Assembly (NCBI GenBank): GCA_036852015.1
Contig: JAANDG010001202.1
Span: 1 to 64,000 of the forward strand
DNA length: 64,000 nt
Direction of reading: 5' to 3'
Source of the DNA: Pelodera strongyloides
Lineage: Eukaryota; Nematoda; Chromadorea; Rhabditida; Rhabditidae
The notes below the pieces were generated by a model, which saw nothing but the letters and a program-made list of their open reading frames with translations, had not been told where the DNA came from and did no database searches. This document shows, piece by piece, positions 1 to 10,200 of the stretch. The stretch's first letter is position 1. The number at the start of each line of letters is the position of its first letter. The position numbers and the translations under genes were made by a program.

Positions 1-2429
1 CTTGACTCTGAAAAATATCATTTTAATTTGTCGCTGGGGTAGAACCACCCGAACTCTTCCGTTCTCCTTCTCTGTCTCTCTGTCTTTCTCTCTCTCTCTA
101 TCTTTCTCTCTCTCTATCTCTCTTTAGCAAAGCTGAGATAACCAGCCAGCCACTCCTCATTTATATCACCTACATGATTACCGTACCTCTTCTTCGACCT
201 CCTAATTCCTTCTTTTTCAATTGGATCTTGTGATTCCCTCAGCCCGGCCGTGTCAGTCAGAGTACAAGGAATCCCGGATATTGATAATCTCACCTAAACA
301 ATTCTTCGCATTTTGCGAACTCACATAGGATACAAAACATTTGAAACACCCATAGTACGGTACACAGCCAGCTGACCACGGCTTGCACCTACTGAAGCCC
401 TATACGACGACGTCATAGCGCATAACTCATAATCCATTCTGATCAAAGAATTGCGCGAGAGGAGGGGGTATACAAATAAAAAGTAAATTAACAAAATTGA
501 ATTGTAATAAAATTGTAAAAATAAAAAAGTAATAACCTCCAATGAATCTCTGGTTGTTCCTTCAATTGCCGAGACTATAGCCACATCACGACCTGCTGTA
601 AATATCAAGTTTATCAAGCCAGAAAATACCAAATACGAAACACATTCAAAAAAAAAATATACCACACTTGTAAGGAGACAATACAGATAAATGAGGACTC
701 ATGCCCAAAACCTCGCCATGTTCGTTCCAAGCCAAGACGCTAGGCAATGCGCAATGGATTGTACATGCGTGAGTGCGCATGGTGTGTATATGTGTGTATG
801 GGTATGTGTGTTTAGGTAATTGTCTGTGTGTATGTTTGTGTGCGTGTATGTGCGTGTGCGTGTATGTGTGTGTATTTATGTGTGTCCTGCCACTCACCCA
901 GCTTGTTCAATATCGTGCTCTTGCCCGTGTTCGGCCTTCCGACGAGAACGACTCTCAATCCTCTGTGCACGATCTCCGCAGATTTCGAGCCGCGCGATAA
1001 GACTTGAATCAACACGAGAACCTGCCGCGCCCGAAGCCTGAACGCAGAAGTACATACACAAAAATTATTTAATAAAGCTTATATTTAAGTACAATTAAAT
1101 AGGCTTACCTACCGACCGACACAGATATTCAAGTGAAAACATACAGTACCTCACATCCTCCAGAGTGCTGTCCACGTGTTCTCCAAAGTCAATGAGTAGA
1201 GTAACCCTGCCGACCACTTCCGCCAATCGGTCGCGAATCTCCTTCACCGCCGCACCGGCGCCCATCTCGCGCTGCGCCACTCTGCGCTGCCGATCCGTCT
1301 CCGCGTCAATCAGATCTCGAAGACCGCGCACCTCGGACAAGTCCATCTTACCATTGTAGAACGCACTGAAAACAAAGGCCTCTGTACTGATTGAAACATT
1401 AATTAGACTATGTTTATGTTCGTTACGACACCTATCGTAATATACCTAAGATGGTACCTATGTATTACTAAAGTCGATATTATCCTTTATCTCTCTCTCT
1501 CCCTGTCACTCTCGATTGCTGTTCCGTTCTCTCTCTCTCTCTCTCTCTCTCTTCATTCAACCTCTCCCTAAAGAAATCACATCACGTTTCAGGCTCACCG
1601 CTTCGAAAATTCCCCCCGGTAAGCATGTCGCACATCGTCAAACTCTGTCAGACGACGTGCCAGAGTGTCAACAACAGCTCTACTTCCATGACAATACAAC
1701 TCAGCGGTGTCCTCTCCCGTGAAGGTCGACGGGCCTAAACGAAAGCCAAAGGTAGTGATAACTTTAAAGCGGTATGGAACGTGGTTGTGAAAACGGCGGA
1801 CAACCGCATTTGCATTCCCATGCGTTACATGCGAGGCAAGTTCCATTCTGTGAGGAAGTTTACAGAATAGCACATAGTCGATTCCTTACAATTAGCGTAG
1901 ACCTAGACGAAAACGAAAGGCAGGATTCTGCAGAAAATGGGAACCCCACCTTGTAAGTAGACCGCCATCGCACTGTCAATCAAGGATCTGTCCTTGTCAA
2001 GAAGTTTTGTGTAGAACATTTTTCGGGGCTTCAGCACTTTGCGGCCAGTCAACTCACGAAGAACGCAGGCACTCTTTGAACCTGGATTTAAAATTTTAAA
2101 ATGGATTGCGGAAAGTGTCTTGGGGTTGGGTCAAGCGTGGTCACCCAGTCCCATTGTACACTACCCACCCGCTCGATGTGTCCCGTACGTGCGCAAGAAG
2201 TGCGCGCACTTGAAACCGGAAATATTAATTCGCGCACCTATGGCGCACTCCTGGCTCAAGAACGGCCCTCCTGTTTACTGTTCCTGAAAAATGAACAATC
2301 TGCTGGTTTAAAATCCCCATAATTTAGAGTCGAAAGAAATGTCTTCACAAAACTACCTGTTAACCTAACAACGGCGATCGCAGAAGGCAGAGCCCCAGAT
2401 GACAACGCAAAGATTGTCGTCATATTCAT
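1..2429 (-). CDS. GTPBP3: tRNA modification GTPase GTPBP3/MnmE, mitochondrial (3' end beyond window)
   Basis: GTPBP3/MnmE acts with MTO1/MnmG to install the taurinomethyl or carboxymethylaminomethyl group on wobble uridine 34 of mitochondrial tRNAs. Exons (minus, transcript order): 2357-2429, 1950-2081, 1599-1734, 1150-1365, 898-1037, 537-595, 187-293, 1-7 (continues off the left edge). All phases join. The N-terminus [20 protein letters not shown] is the TrmE-N formyl-THF-binding domain start, and [13 protein letters not shown] and GEFSKRAF follow in exons 3-4. The helical domain carries [12 protein letters not shown]. The G domain shows the P-loop GRPNTGKS (exon 5), the switch motif EGTTRDSLE (exon 6) and DTAGLRES (exon 7). 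The helical C-terminus and its conserved Cys are outside the window. A TTTAG acceptor lies 7 nt before the first ATG (2429), so this is probably a trans-spliced or UTR-spliced start. A second ATG at 2423 is also possible. A TTAA-flanked MITE sits just upstream. No obvious targeting peptide is visible. Confidence 0.95.
62..125. repeat. (TC)n microsatellite in GTPBP3 intron
   Basis: Imperfect CT/TC run (CTCTCTCTATCTTTCTCTC) inside the last visible GTPBP3 intron, forming a long polypyrimidine stretch on the + strand. Confidence 0.9.
779..882. repeat. (TG)n microsatellite in GTPBP3 intron 5
   Basis: Imperfect TGTG/TGTATG repeat starting 16 nt downstream of the exon-5 donor. The open frames it creates on both strands (Cys/Val or His/Thr runs) are low-complexity artefacts. 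Confidence 0.9.
1491..1553. repeat. (CT)n microsatellite in GTPBP3 intron 3
   Basis: CTCTCTCT runs at 1491-1500 and 1530-1553 within the intron between exons 3 and 4. Confidence 0.85.
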
Positions 2430-2448
2430 ATGAATCCTAAACAATTCA

Positions 2449-2630
2449 TTAAAGCGAAATACCGGCCGGTTTTTGAAACGCATCGTGGACAACTTAATTA
2501 TTACGTATCTATGCTAATTTGCTCGAATTTAGCTCGATTTTTTACTATAATTAATGTTCATTTGCATAAGCTGCACAAGAATGCTGGTGTACTCGATGCG
2601 TTTCAAAAACCGGCCGGTATTTCGCTTTAA
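2449..2630. mobile_element. TTAA-flanked MITE, family A (AGCGAAATACCGG)
   Basis: About 45-bp terminal inverted repeats begin AGCGAAATACCGGCCGG and end as the reverse complement, with TTAA on both sides. The interior has no coding capacity. Related copies lie at 38294-38468 and 40793-40955. TTAA target duplication with short A/T-rich interiors is typical of piggyBac-derived MITEs. The family assignment is inferred. Confidence 0.8.
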
Positions 2631-3032
2631 TATTCGCGAATATAAAAATTGTCATACCCTACATTTTCTTATTTCTTTCGTTCGTTACAGAATAGTATGT
2701 GGTGATGGCCTTTGTCATCAATATAATATATAAATAATGCAAACAAAGTATGTTTCAACATTTTTATTATAAAAACCAAATCATACACTTCAATTCGCCA
2801 CATTTATTAACAAAATCATCAAGCTTTGCCAAATTGAGGGCAAAACGAAGATTACAAATTGCATTCACTGTTGATATGTAATAGTATACCAAATGTCAGG
2901 TTATCGAGCAATAAGATAAGGGCATTGGGAATAAGTATCAAGGATCCAGAGAAGGCATACATTATGAACTTACGACTCCAAAAAAACGCAACAACAATTC
3001 AAAGGCTCACAGCCATAGCACCAGAATAATTT
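2631..3032. other. Intergenic stretch, no gene seen
   Basis: AT-rich DNA between the GTPBP3-proximal MITE and the next repeat. I see no exon-like reading frame with splice sites on either strand. Confidence 0.5.
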
Positions 3033-3486
3033 ATGGGGTTTCCAAGTATGCCAAAAAAAAAACGGTGTGATTCTGTCAATACTACCGTATTTCTGCACGT
3101 AACCTGCATATCTCTGTTCCTTCCTGACAGGGAGTTTCCCTCAAACACCTATATTGACAGGGAGTTTCCCTCAATGGCAGGCTGTCGCCCGCGTTAAAAA
3201 GTCCTATTCACCACAGTTCATAAATGGCAGGGAGTCTCCCTCAATTACCGTAACTTGTTGCCCGTATGACATTATGACAAGAGTACGCTACCTCTTCAAA
3301 GCAGCCTGGCTCCCTGTCGCCAGGGTTCTGTCTTTGGGGGCCCGAAAGGACGCCACCGTGTCAGGTTCGACGGGCGACACCCTGCCAAATAGGAACATAG
3401 ATATAATATGGAAAATTAAAAAAAAATATTCTCGTGTAGTTCCAAAATACTGTAAATTTTCAGCATACTTGGAAACCCCATTAGGA
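3033..3486. mobile_element. MITE, family B (GGGGTTT.CAAGTATGC), with a nested palindromic element
   Basis: The outer inverted repeat starts GGGGTTTCCAAGTATGCC and ends GCATACTTGGAAACCCC. Better-preserved relatives are at 44564-44719 and 48907-49057. Inside, from about 3175 to 3389, is a second inverted repeat (GGCAGGCTGTCGCCCG versus CGGGCGACACCCTGCC), and CAGGGAGTTTCCCTCAA occurs three times (the third as CAGGGAGTCTCCCTCAA). This suggests one element inserted into another. Confidence 0.65.
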
Positions 3487-3624
3487 ATTTGAAAAACGAT
3501 CAAGAGAATAAGGAGGCAGTTAGTGGTGAAAGACAGAATGTGACACACGGTATACACACATACATAAAGAATATTCAACTGGATTCTGTTTTCGTCGATA
3601 ATGATTCTCACAGAAAAAATGCAC

Positions 3625-3692
3625 TTAGGCTTAGGCTTAGGCTCAGGGCCTAGGCTTAGGGCTTACGTTTAGGGCTTAGTCTTAGGGCTAAG
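3625..3692. repeat. Degenerate TTAGGC/TTAGGG tract (telomere-like)
   Basis: The tract reads CTTAGGCTTAGGCTTAGGCT followed by TTAGGG/TTAGTC variants. TTAGGC is the canonical nematode telomere repeat, so this may be an interstitial telomeric scar. Confidence 0.7.
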
Positions 3693-4097
3693 TAGACGTG
3701 GAAAAAAGTTCGCAGTGACACTAAAACAGCACCAATATTTGTACTAAAAGATAAACATAAATGCAGTCATAACACGAAGTCATCACACTGATAATAAAGA
3801 AAGAAAATTAGAAAACTGAAACAAAATGTAGTAGCAATATACAACAAAAATTTAAAAATTTAAAACAACAACAAAATTGTCAACCATGAGACCTAATTCC
3901 CTTTTATACATATGAACAAAGAGATTAAATTAAATAAAACATGTTAAGTTGACGCATGCTAATGATAATGGCCCTAGGTTAGAGTCCTAGTTTTAATTCG
4001 TGAATAATGATTATCACTGATTATCATACATAGCATCATTCTACTGATTCTTCTTTCTAGTTGAATTGGTAATTGGTAATTATCAGTGATAATAAAA
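3693..4097. other. Intergenic stretch downstream of the SOCS gene
   Basis: AT-rich, with short direct and inverted copies of TAATTATCAGTGATAATAA-like sequence near 4010-4095. No exon seen. It presumably includes the 3' UTR of the SOCS gene. Confidence 0.5.
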
Positions 4098-4389
4098 TCA
4101 TTCCACTACTGTCTCGTCCTCGTTCTCCTTCGGGTAAATCCTCTCCAGTGCCTGTATGCACTTGTCAATCGGCGGGATGATATAGCGTGGATCACACAGG
4201 TACTGTACAATCTTCGGTGACACGCCCCGCCAATTTTTGATGTCACGCACACCGTATCGGGACCTGATCTGAAATTAAACAGTTGCTGTAACCTGTACTT
4301 GAGAAGAGAAAAGAGAGAGAGCGAGAGATAGAGATAGAGAGATACATAGAGAGAGAACGAGAGAGACAGAGAGACAGAGAGAGAGCGCG

Positions 4390-4421
<32 letters not shown>

Positions 4422-6379
4422 TACTAACCGTCAACCTGCACATATACATAAGCGGCGGCATCAGTGATATCCTCGACAACGGTTCAGTCAATTGAAGTTC
4501 TTCTGCATGAGCAGCATCGCCGCGACGGTGCATCAACATGTTGGCCGAGCCGCTCAATGAGGCCTGCAATTTAAAAGGACCTGGTTTATATTTTCTCGCT
4601 TACCTTGTTATTTTGTACTTGCCTTTCTTATCACTAAACCTTTTATATAAAAGGTCACACTCACGAAAATCAATAAGCTCAAAGTTGAAAGCTATACACA
4701 GCCTGAACGAGTTCGATGAGCGCACAAAACTCGAGTACATCCCTACTACGTTCTCAGGCGCGCAGCGCGCAAATGCGTAACCGCGTCCAAACAGATGGCT
4801 TTTTAACATGGGAAAGGCGGAGACGCAGAAAAGAGGTTTCTCTGTGTCGCGGGGGTTTCAAATCAAATTTGCAATCCTTTCCGGCGCGCTACGCGCCTGA
4901 GGACCAGAGTACTCAGGAAGCTATAGCATTCAACGTTCCATAAGCGGAAAAAAAGTGGAATGTAGAAAACTAGAACCAACCTTTACAGCAGTTTCAAGTA
5001 GTTCAACAACAGAGTGCGCGGGATCCGTGGCTAACGTTCCTAAAGGCCGTAATGCCGAACCTTGCAAGCCGATGCGCGAGTGGAGAACACGACCTATAAA
5101 TTATCAATGAGTAGAGTAAGAGTAACCCTGCCCACCACTTCCGCCAAACGGTCGCGAATCTCCTTCACCGCCGCCCATCTCGCGCTGTGCCACTCTGCGT
5201 TGCCGACACGTTTCAGCGTCAATCAGGTCTCGAAGACCGCGCACCTCGGACAAGTCCATCGTACCATTGTAGATTGTAGATGGTAAGATGGACTTGTCAT
5301 ACATACATACAGTATCTAGATTATCGTTATTCAATGGTTCTAGTTCTAGGCATATAAATATGAGGGCCCGGTTGTCCTAGTGGATAGCATTTCTGTAGCT
5401 CAAACGAGGGTGGGTAAGGCATTCGGTTCTGCCAGGTTGCAACTGGGTCTCGGCTACATAAGAAAAACTAATTGGTTAGCAAAAAGGACACGGCAGCTCT
5501 GCGGGAGGGCGGGAGCTGAGGCCGTATTCACCAACACACAGGGAGACCTCCCTAGGTTCACGAGCGCTCTGAATCTCTTCTGCTCTTGCACCCTCTATGC
5601 ACTCTTTAGCTCCCTGGGGAGGCCAGGGAGGGCTCTCTGCGCGTTGGTGAATACGGTCTCTGGAGCGAGCCTTTTATTACATATACATAAAATATAAATA
5701 TGGCTTACCTGCATTATTATACGAGACTGCAAAGACGTAAGCATCATTCCGTGAATCCCGTACCAGATAGGTTCCAGACGGACAGCGAAGAAGCAGGCTC
5801 TCACTCTCCCGCCAAGACAGATCGCCCCAATACCTGCACAGAGGTTCACTTGAACTACCGTAACCATAATTTGCTACCGTTCTACGGTAGCCACAGCAAC
5901 TACTAAAGTTCACTTGAACTACCGTAACCATAACCATAAGTTACGACCGAAGCCATAGTAACTAAGCCTGCAAACCGCTACGACAGGTCCCTAAAAATGT
6001 ACTACAGTACTACTGCTCCGCTAAATTTCCTTGTTATATGCGAAATTGCGAATATACCCCATCAACCAAGCAGTTCCACCGAGTACCGTAACCCAGTTAC
6101 CAACTCTGTGCTGTGCACACTAACTCAGGTACGGTACAGTAACAGTCTACCGTAGTAACAACACAGCTACAGTCCACCGTAGTAACGTTACAGTAACAGT
6201 CTACTCTCCATCTCCCTCCCTCCCTATACTCACCATGGACAAGCTCTCAGCTCCGCCAGCCTCTCACTCCACGGTTTAGATTCCACAACTCCATTACCCG
6301 GTTTCTTCCTCACTTCCGAAGTTGATGGCGTGCTTCTGGAGCACGCTGCCGTAGTCGTACAACCACCATTGTCAGACAT
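4098..6379 (-). CDS. SOCS-family protein (SH2 domain plus SOCS box), SOCS6/7-like
   Basis: This is a suppressor-of-cytokine-signalling adaptor. The SH2 domain binds a phosphotyrosine target and the SOCS box recruits Elongin BC/Cullin-5 ubiquitin ligase. Exons: 6234-6379, 5709-5833, 4981-5093, 4429-4563, 4098-4268. They total 690 nt (229 aa plus stop) and all phases join. The 48-residue N-terminus MSDNGGCTTTAAC is followed by the SH2 start PWYWGDLSWRESESLLLRCP, then SGTYLVRDSRNDAYVFAVSY with the invariant Arg of FLVR-type motif, then RVLHSRI and HSVVELLE. The SOCS box follows: SLMPPLMYMCRLTIRSRY, then VSPKIVQYLCDPRY with the Elongin-B/C-type L...C core, and an acidic tail. The short N-terminal extension resembles CIS/SOCS2 in length, but the WYWG and spacing are SOCS6/7-like. 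A CTTCAG acceptor is 13 nt upstream of the ATG (trans-splice candidate). Confidence 0.92.
4306..4420. repeat. (GA)n microsatellite in last SOCS intron
   Basis: A GAGAGA run of about 115 nt in the 160-nt intron between SOCS exons 4 and 5. It is close to the exon-4 donor (intron begins at 4428). Confidence 0.9.
5104..5290 (-). pseudogene. Decayed copy of GTPBP3 exon 4 inside SOCS intron 2
   Basis: On the minus strand this region encodes [17 protein letters not shown] and [10 protein letters not shown], nearly identical to GTPBP3 exon 4 (1150-1365) 4 kb away, and continues with GDSRPFGGSGGQGYS in a shifted frame. The second half matches the same exon at DNA level (CGCGAATCTCCTTCACCGCC). A deletion near the GGCGCCGGTGCGG region breaks the frame. 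The copy retains both ends of the exon and no P-loop region, so it is a segmental exon duplication, not a second gene. Confidence 0.85.
5520..5657. mobile_element. MITE, family C (GGCCGTATTCACCAACACRCAG)
   Basis: Inverted repeat: GCCGTATTCACCAACACACA at the left and GCGTTGGTGAATACGG at the right, with CCTCCCT/AGGGAGG arms continuing inward. A second copy is at 42369-42494. It lies in SOCS intron 2. The adjacent 5370-5480 region (TTGTCCTAGTGGATAGCATT) resembles a tRNA A-box and may be a SINE head, but no convincing B-box is seen. Confidence 0.75.
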
Positions 6380-6392
6380 TCAGCCAGATGAT

Positions 6393-7252
6393 CTGAAGAG
6401 ATCGAGATAATCCGGTCGAATAACAAATTACCTCATTTAACAAAGACTTTTATATGTATGTATTTATGTACGTATGTATGTAGGTGATTGCGCAGCTTCA
6501 CGATGTAGTGATCTTTACATTAGATGCATTAGTAAAAAATTATTGGCAAAAGAGCGGTAACCTTACAACCAAATCCACCTAACCTAGAAGTCCAAACAAG
6601 CAAATAAACAATCTAAAAAAAAGTACATCAACCAGGCACAATAACTGGCTCAAACAATGTATTCAAAAAGTGTAGACAAAAATAAGCAGTGAACAATTTT
6701 ATCCACCAATAATTCAGAAAATAAAGCAACAACCAAAAACAAAACAATCAACTAATGTACAGAATAGCAGCATAAAATATTATGAAACAAGCGCGCACTC
6801 AAAATGAGATCCAAAATCTAAACTTCATCTAAATAAAGTCTAACTTTTAAAACTTCAAGCAATAATAAATAACTCCGTATGTAGGATAGTTTAAGATTTT
6901 AGTAAATTAGTATAAAGACAATAATTAACTATTGGTACAATATATCACAAAAGTAATAACAATAATTTGGTGAAAATGCCTCACAATAATTAAGCTAACA
7001 TTATTTTACCACATCCATGATTATCCTTCATATTTATCATATTCCTTGACTAATCCCTAAAAATAGTTTCCATACTGTAAAAAAAGCCGGTTATGCTTAG
7101 GATTAGTGCAAAAAAAAAATCAATAAATTAGCATGCGAAAATATACAGTATCTGAAGCGGGCCTTCACTTCTACGGAAACCTGCAAAATTTCGGCTTCCA
7201 TTCTTCCGCAGGGTACAACGTCCCCAAGCCCGCGATCTTTCCTCGAGAACCC
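6393..7252. other. Intergenic stretch between SOCS gene and MED23
   Basis: AT-rich sequence upstream of the SOCS start and downstream of the MED23 stop. It should contain the SOCS promoter and the MED23 3' UTR. No further exon recognised. Confidence 0.5.
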
Positions 7253-10200
7253 TCATAGTGACGGCACAGAAACGTGCGAGGCTAGTGGCGTGGATGCCAC
7301 CACATTAGAGAGATCAATCTAAATTAAATAAGTAAGTAAAACAAGCAATATACTTAATATAAAACAACAACGCCTGACCGAAGTCTGATCACAAAAAACC
7401 GCAAGATCAGACATTAGCCGCTTAAAAAATACGTACCGAAAGTTTTGCCGCCAGCGATTTGGCCGCATCCGTGAACTTTTCTTCACGGCCAAGTGGATCG
7501 GTACCCTAGAAGATTCGGAAATTGATTTCATATTCAATTAATCGATAAATAGGTATCAACAAGCAATAAATTAATAAATAATACCACAGTACCTAATGAC
7601 CTAAAAAAAAACCAACAAAAAAACACAGAAAATCGGCTAGTACCTCTTGCGGCGCCGGCCCCATATTGATGTATTTGAGCTTTTCCTGCATCGATTGGCT
7701 CATCTTGGAAATGGCGATCTCGGTCTCCTTCCTAACAAAAGTAAACGAGTTAAAACAGTCTCCAAAATGAGACAATGTAAGACAATCAAACATGACGAGC
7801 GCAGTCCTGTCAACCGGGAATACTTGCGGAACTCGAAAACACGCTTACCAGCTGGAATCGAATCACTTCACGTGTACAACCACAAGTAGAACCTACCACT
7901 CTACCACATTAAATTAAAACTACAAACTACAAAAGTCCCTCACCTCACAAAGTCGCCAACATATAGATACTTGAGCTGATAGAATAGATCGCATATCATA
8001 TCCTCATACTCCAGGTTCCCCACCTCCTGGCACACTTGGCCGGTGATATTGTAGATGATCACGACCAGATTGAAGCACTAAATATGTATAACGTCTAGTC
8101 AACGCTCAATGGTAATCTACAGTAAAATTACGTACAGTAACCATAGCTAATCGAATACGTGCGCACTTTAGGAAAAACATTTTCCGCTGCACTTTCTGAC
8201 GTCCATATTATCTGATGGACAAATAAGTTTTTCTAGGATCGGCTGCATCTTCAGGAAAACACACTACAAAACTCCTTAATTCTATTTTCAGGGCTGATTA
8301 GTGTACTTATCTATTTATCTTTGTCTTCAAACGTCACATGAACGCCTCTATAATTATTAGTGAATAAAATCCACAAACTAACATCCTCAATCTTCAGGTT
8401 CTTCTCCCTTGCATGATACAGTCTTTGGAGGAAGGCAAAGAGTAACCGTATCACAAAGATCAACTCCTTCTCGTTGTGCACGCGGGCACTCAGGTCCGAC
8501 TCGATCAGTCGAAGGGTGGGCAGGAGGTCCGCCTGGGTTACCATTAATTATGCAAGCGGCAACAAGGTTTTCTCAATAATATCAATTGGTTGGGTATCTC
8601 ACGGACTCTAATTTAAACGTATCAGGTTGTCCCAAAAACATTAAAGGGATGATGTAAACACATCATCAGCTCATTGTGCCTCACCACTGTTGACAGTCCA
8701 GTGGTAATAGTTATGAATTTGCAATATAGTGGGCAGTAAACTGTGTGTTGGTTCCATATTTCTATGCACTGTTAGACAAAGTAAGCGACAGGGTCAGAAT
8801 ACTATATACCCATTTACCACCCTACTGAAACACTGAAGAAAACGATCTATATTTAAAGGGATAGGTTCACCTCGAATTGCACCTTTTTTTATAATTTATG
8901 TTGATAGTATGACCTATGACGGTCAAAATGCGAAAATTGCAGTAAATTTCCTTTGCTCCCCGTAGTAGGAGAGCTTGCTCAAAAAAAAGCTAAACTACCT
9001 CGAATCTATAAAACAATTGGAGTACCGCAGCCATGGTATGTGGGAAATAGCGCAGCCGGGCTGGAGACGCTAGAAAATACAGGGCCTTTTATCATCCTCT
9101 GTCTATCACAACAATATCTACACCTCCAGCCCGGCTGCGCTATTTCCCACATGCATGGCTGCGGTACTCCAATTGTTTTATAGATTCGAGGTAGTTTAGC
9201 TTTTTTTGAGCAAGCTCTCCTACTACGGGGAGCAAAGGAAATTTACTGCAATTTTCGCATTTTGACCGTCATAGGTCATACTATCAACATAAATTATAAA
9301 AAAAGGTGCAATTCGAGATGAACCTATCCCTTTAAGTTCGATTCCTCACCAGGTTACAATGCATCCAGTAGGCCTGCGCCACAGCTGTCAACGCTGTTAC
9401 CCTCTTCGGATTCTGCACGGCCACTGAGTGCTCGAAATTGTTGAACGCGATGTCCGACAGGCTCATATCTGAGGAACAATATTAATATTAATATTAATAT
9501 TATTACTATTAAAATAACAATATTAAAAAATGCTTTCTGCTTTCGCAATGACAAAAGATACGCTAAATGCCACTCGCCCTCTGCATTAATCGCACACAAT
9601 TCGCTCACCCTCAAGAACCTTCGCCTCGAGTATATCCACAATTTCATCATAAATTCTCGCCGAATACGGTGGCGGGAGTGCGGCGAGCAGGAGACCGACG
9701 GCGTTGAGTGCCAGGAACGGACGCGGCTGCCTCGTTGTCCACATCAAAGAGACAAATGACGAAGTGATTGCCTGCAAATAGTTTGTGCTAGAATCTGGAG
9801 TAGCACTGCCTACTGTAGTGAAGGAAAAAAATATTTGTTATCAATTGCGTAATTATAATTAGACCAAACATAAGGAAATGGTGGGGCGAGTCACAAAACT
9901 GGTCACTGGGGAGGCATAGAGTCTTCCGAACTTCTGATATGAGTTGACGCGCAGTGCATGGAGGAGGAGGGGCGCAGCCCGTGGCCATTCAGACTCAGAA
10001 TCCACTCTGACTCTGATTAGGATACATCTATATAGATCACTCTTCATCAACGCATAAGACTATAAGACATAATGAAAGCTTACCTTTGGTGGGTGCGGTG
10101 ACGCCATAATCTCAATACACGCCTGGAAGATCACCTGCGCCGTGGGCGAGAATTCCGCCAACCGCCAGTCTTGCGCCACATACGAAGGAGGTCTGAAAAG

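Noticed and set aside
773..1041. Cys/Val-rich frames on the + strand over 773-1041
   Set aside because: Produced by the TG microsatellite and by the antisense of GTPBP3 exon 5.
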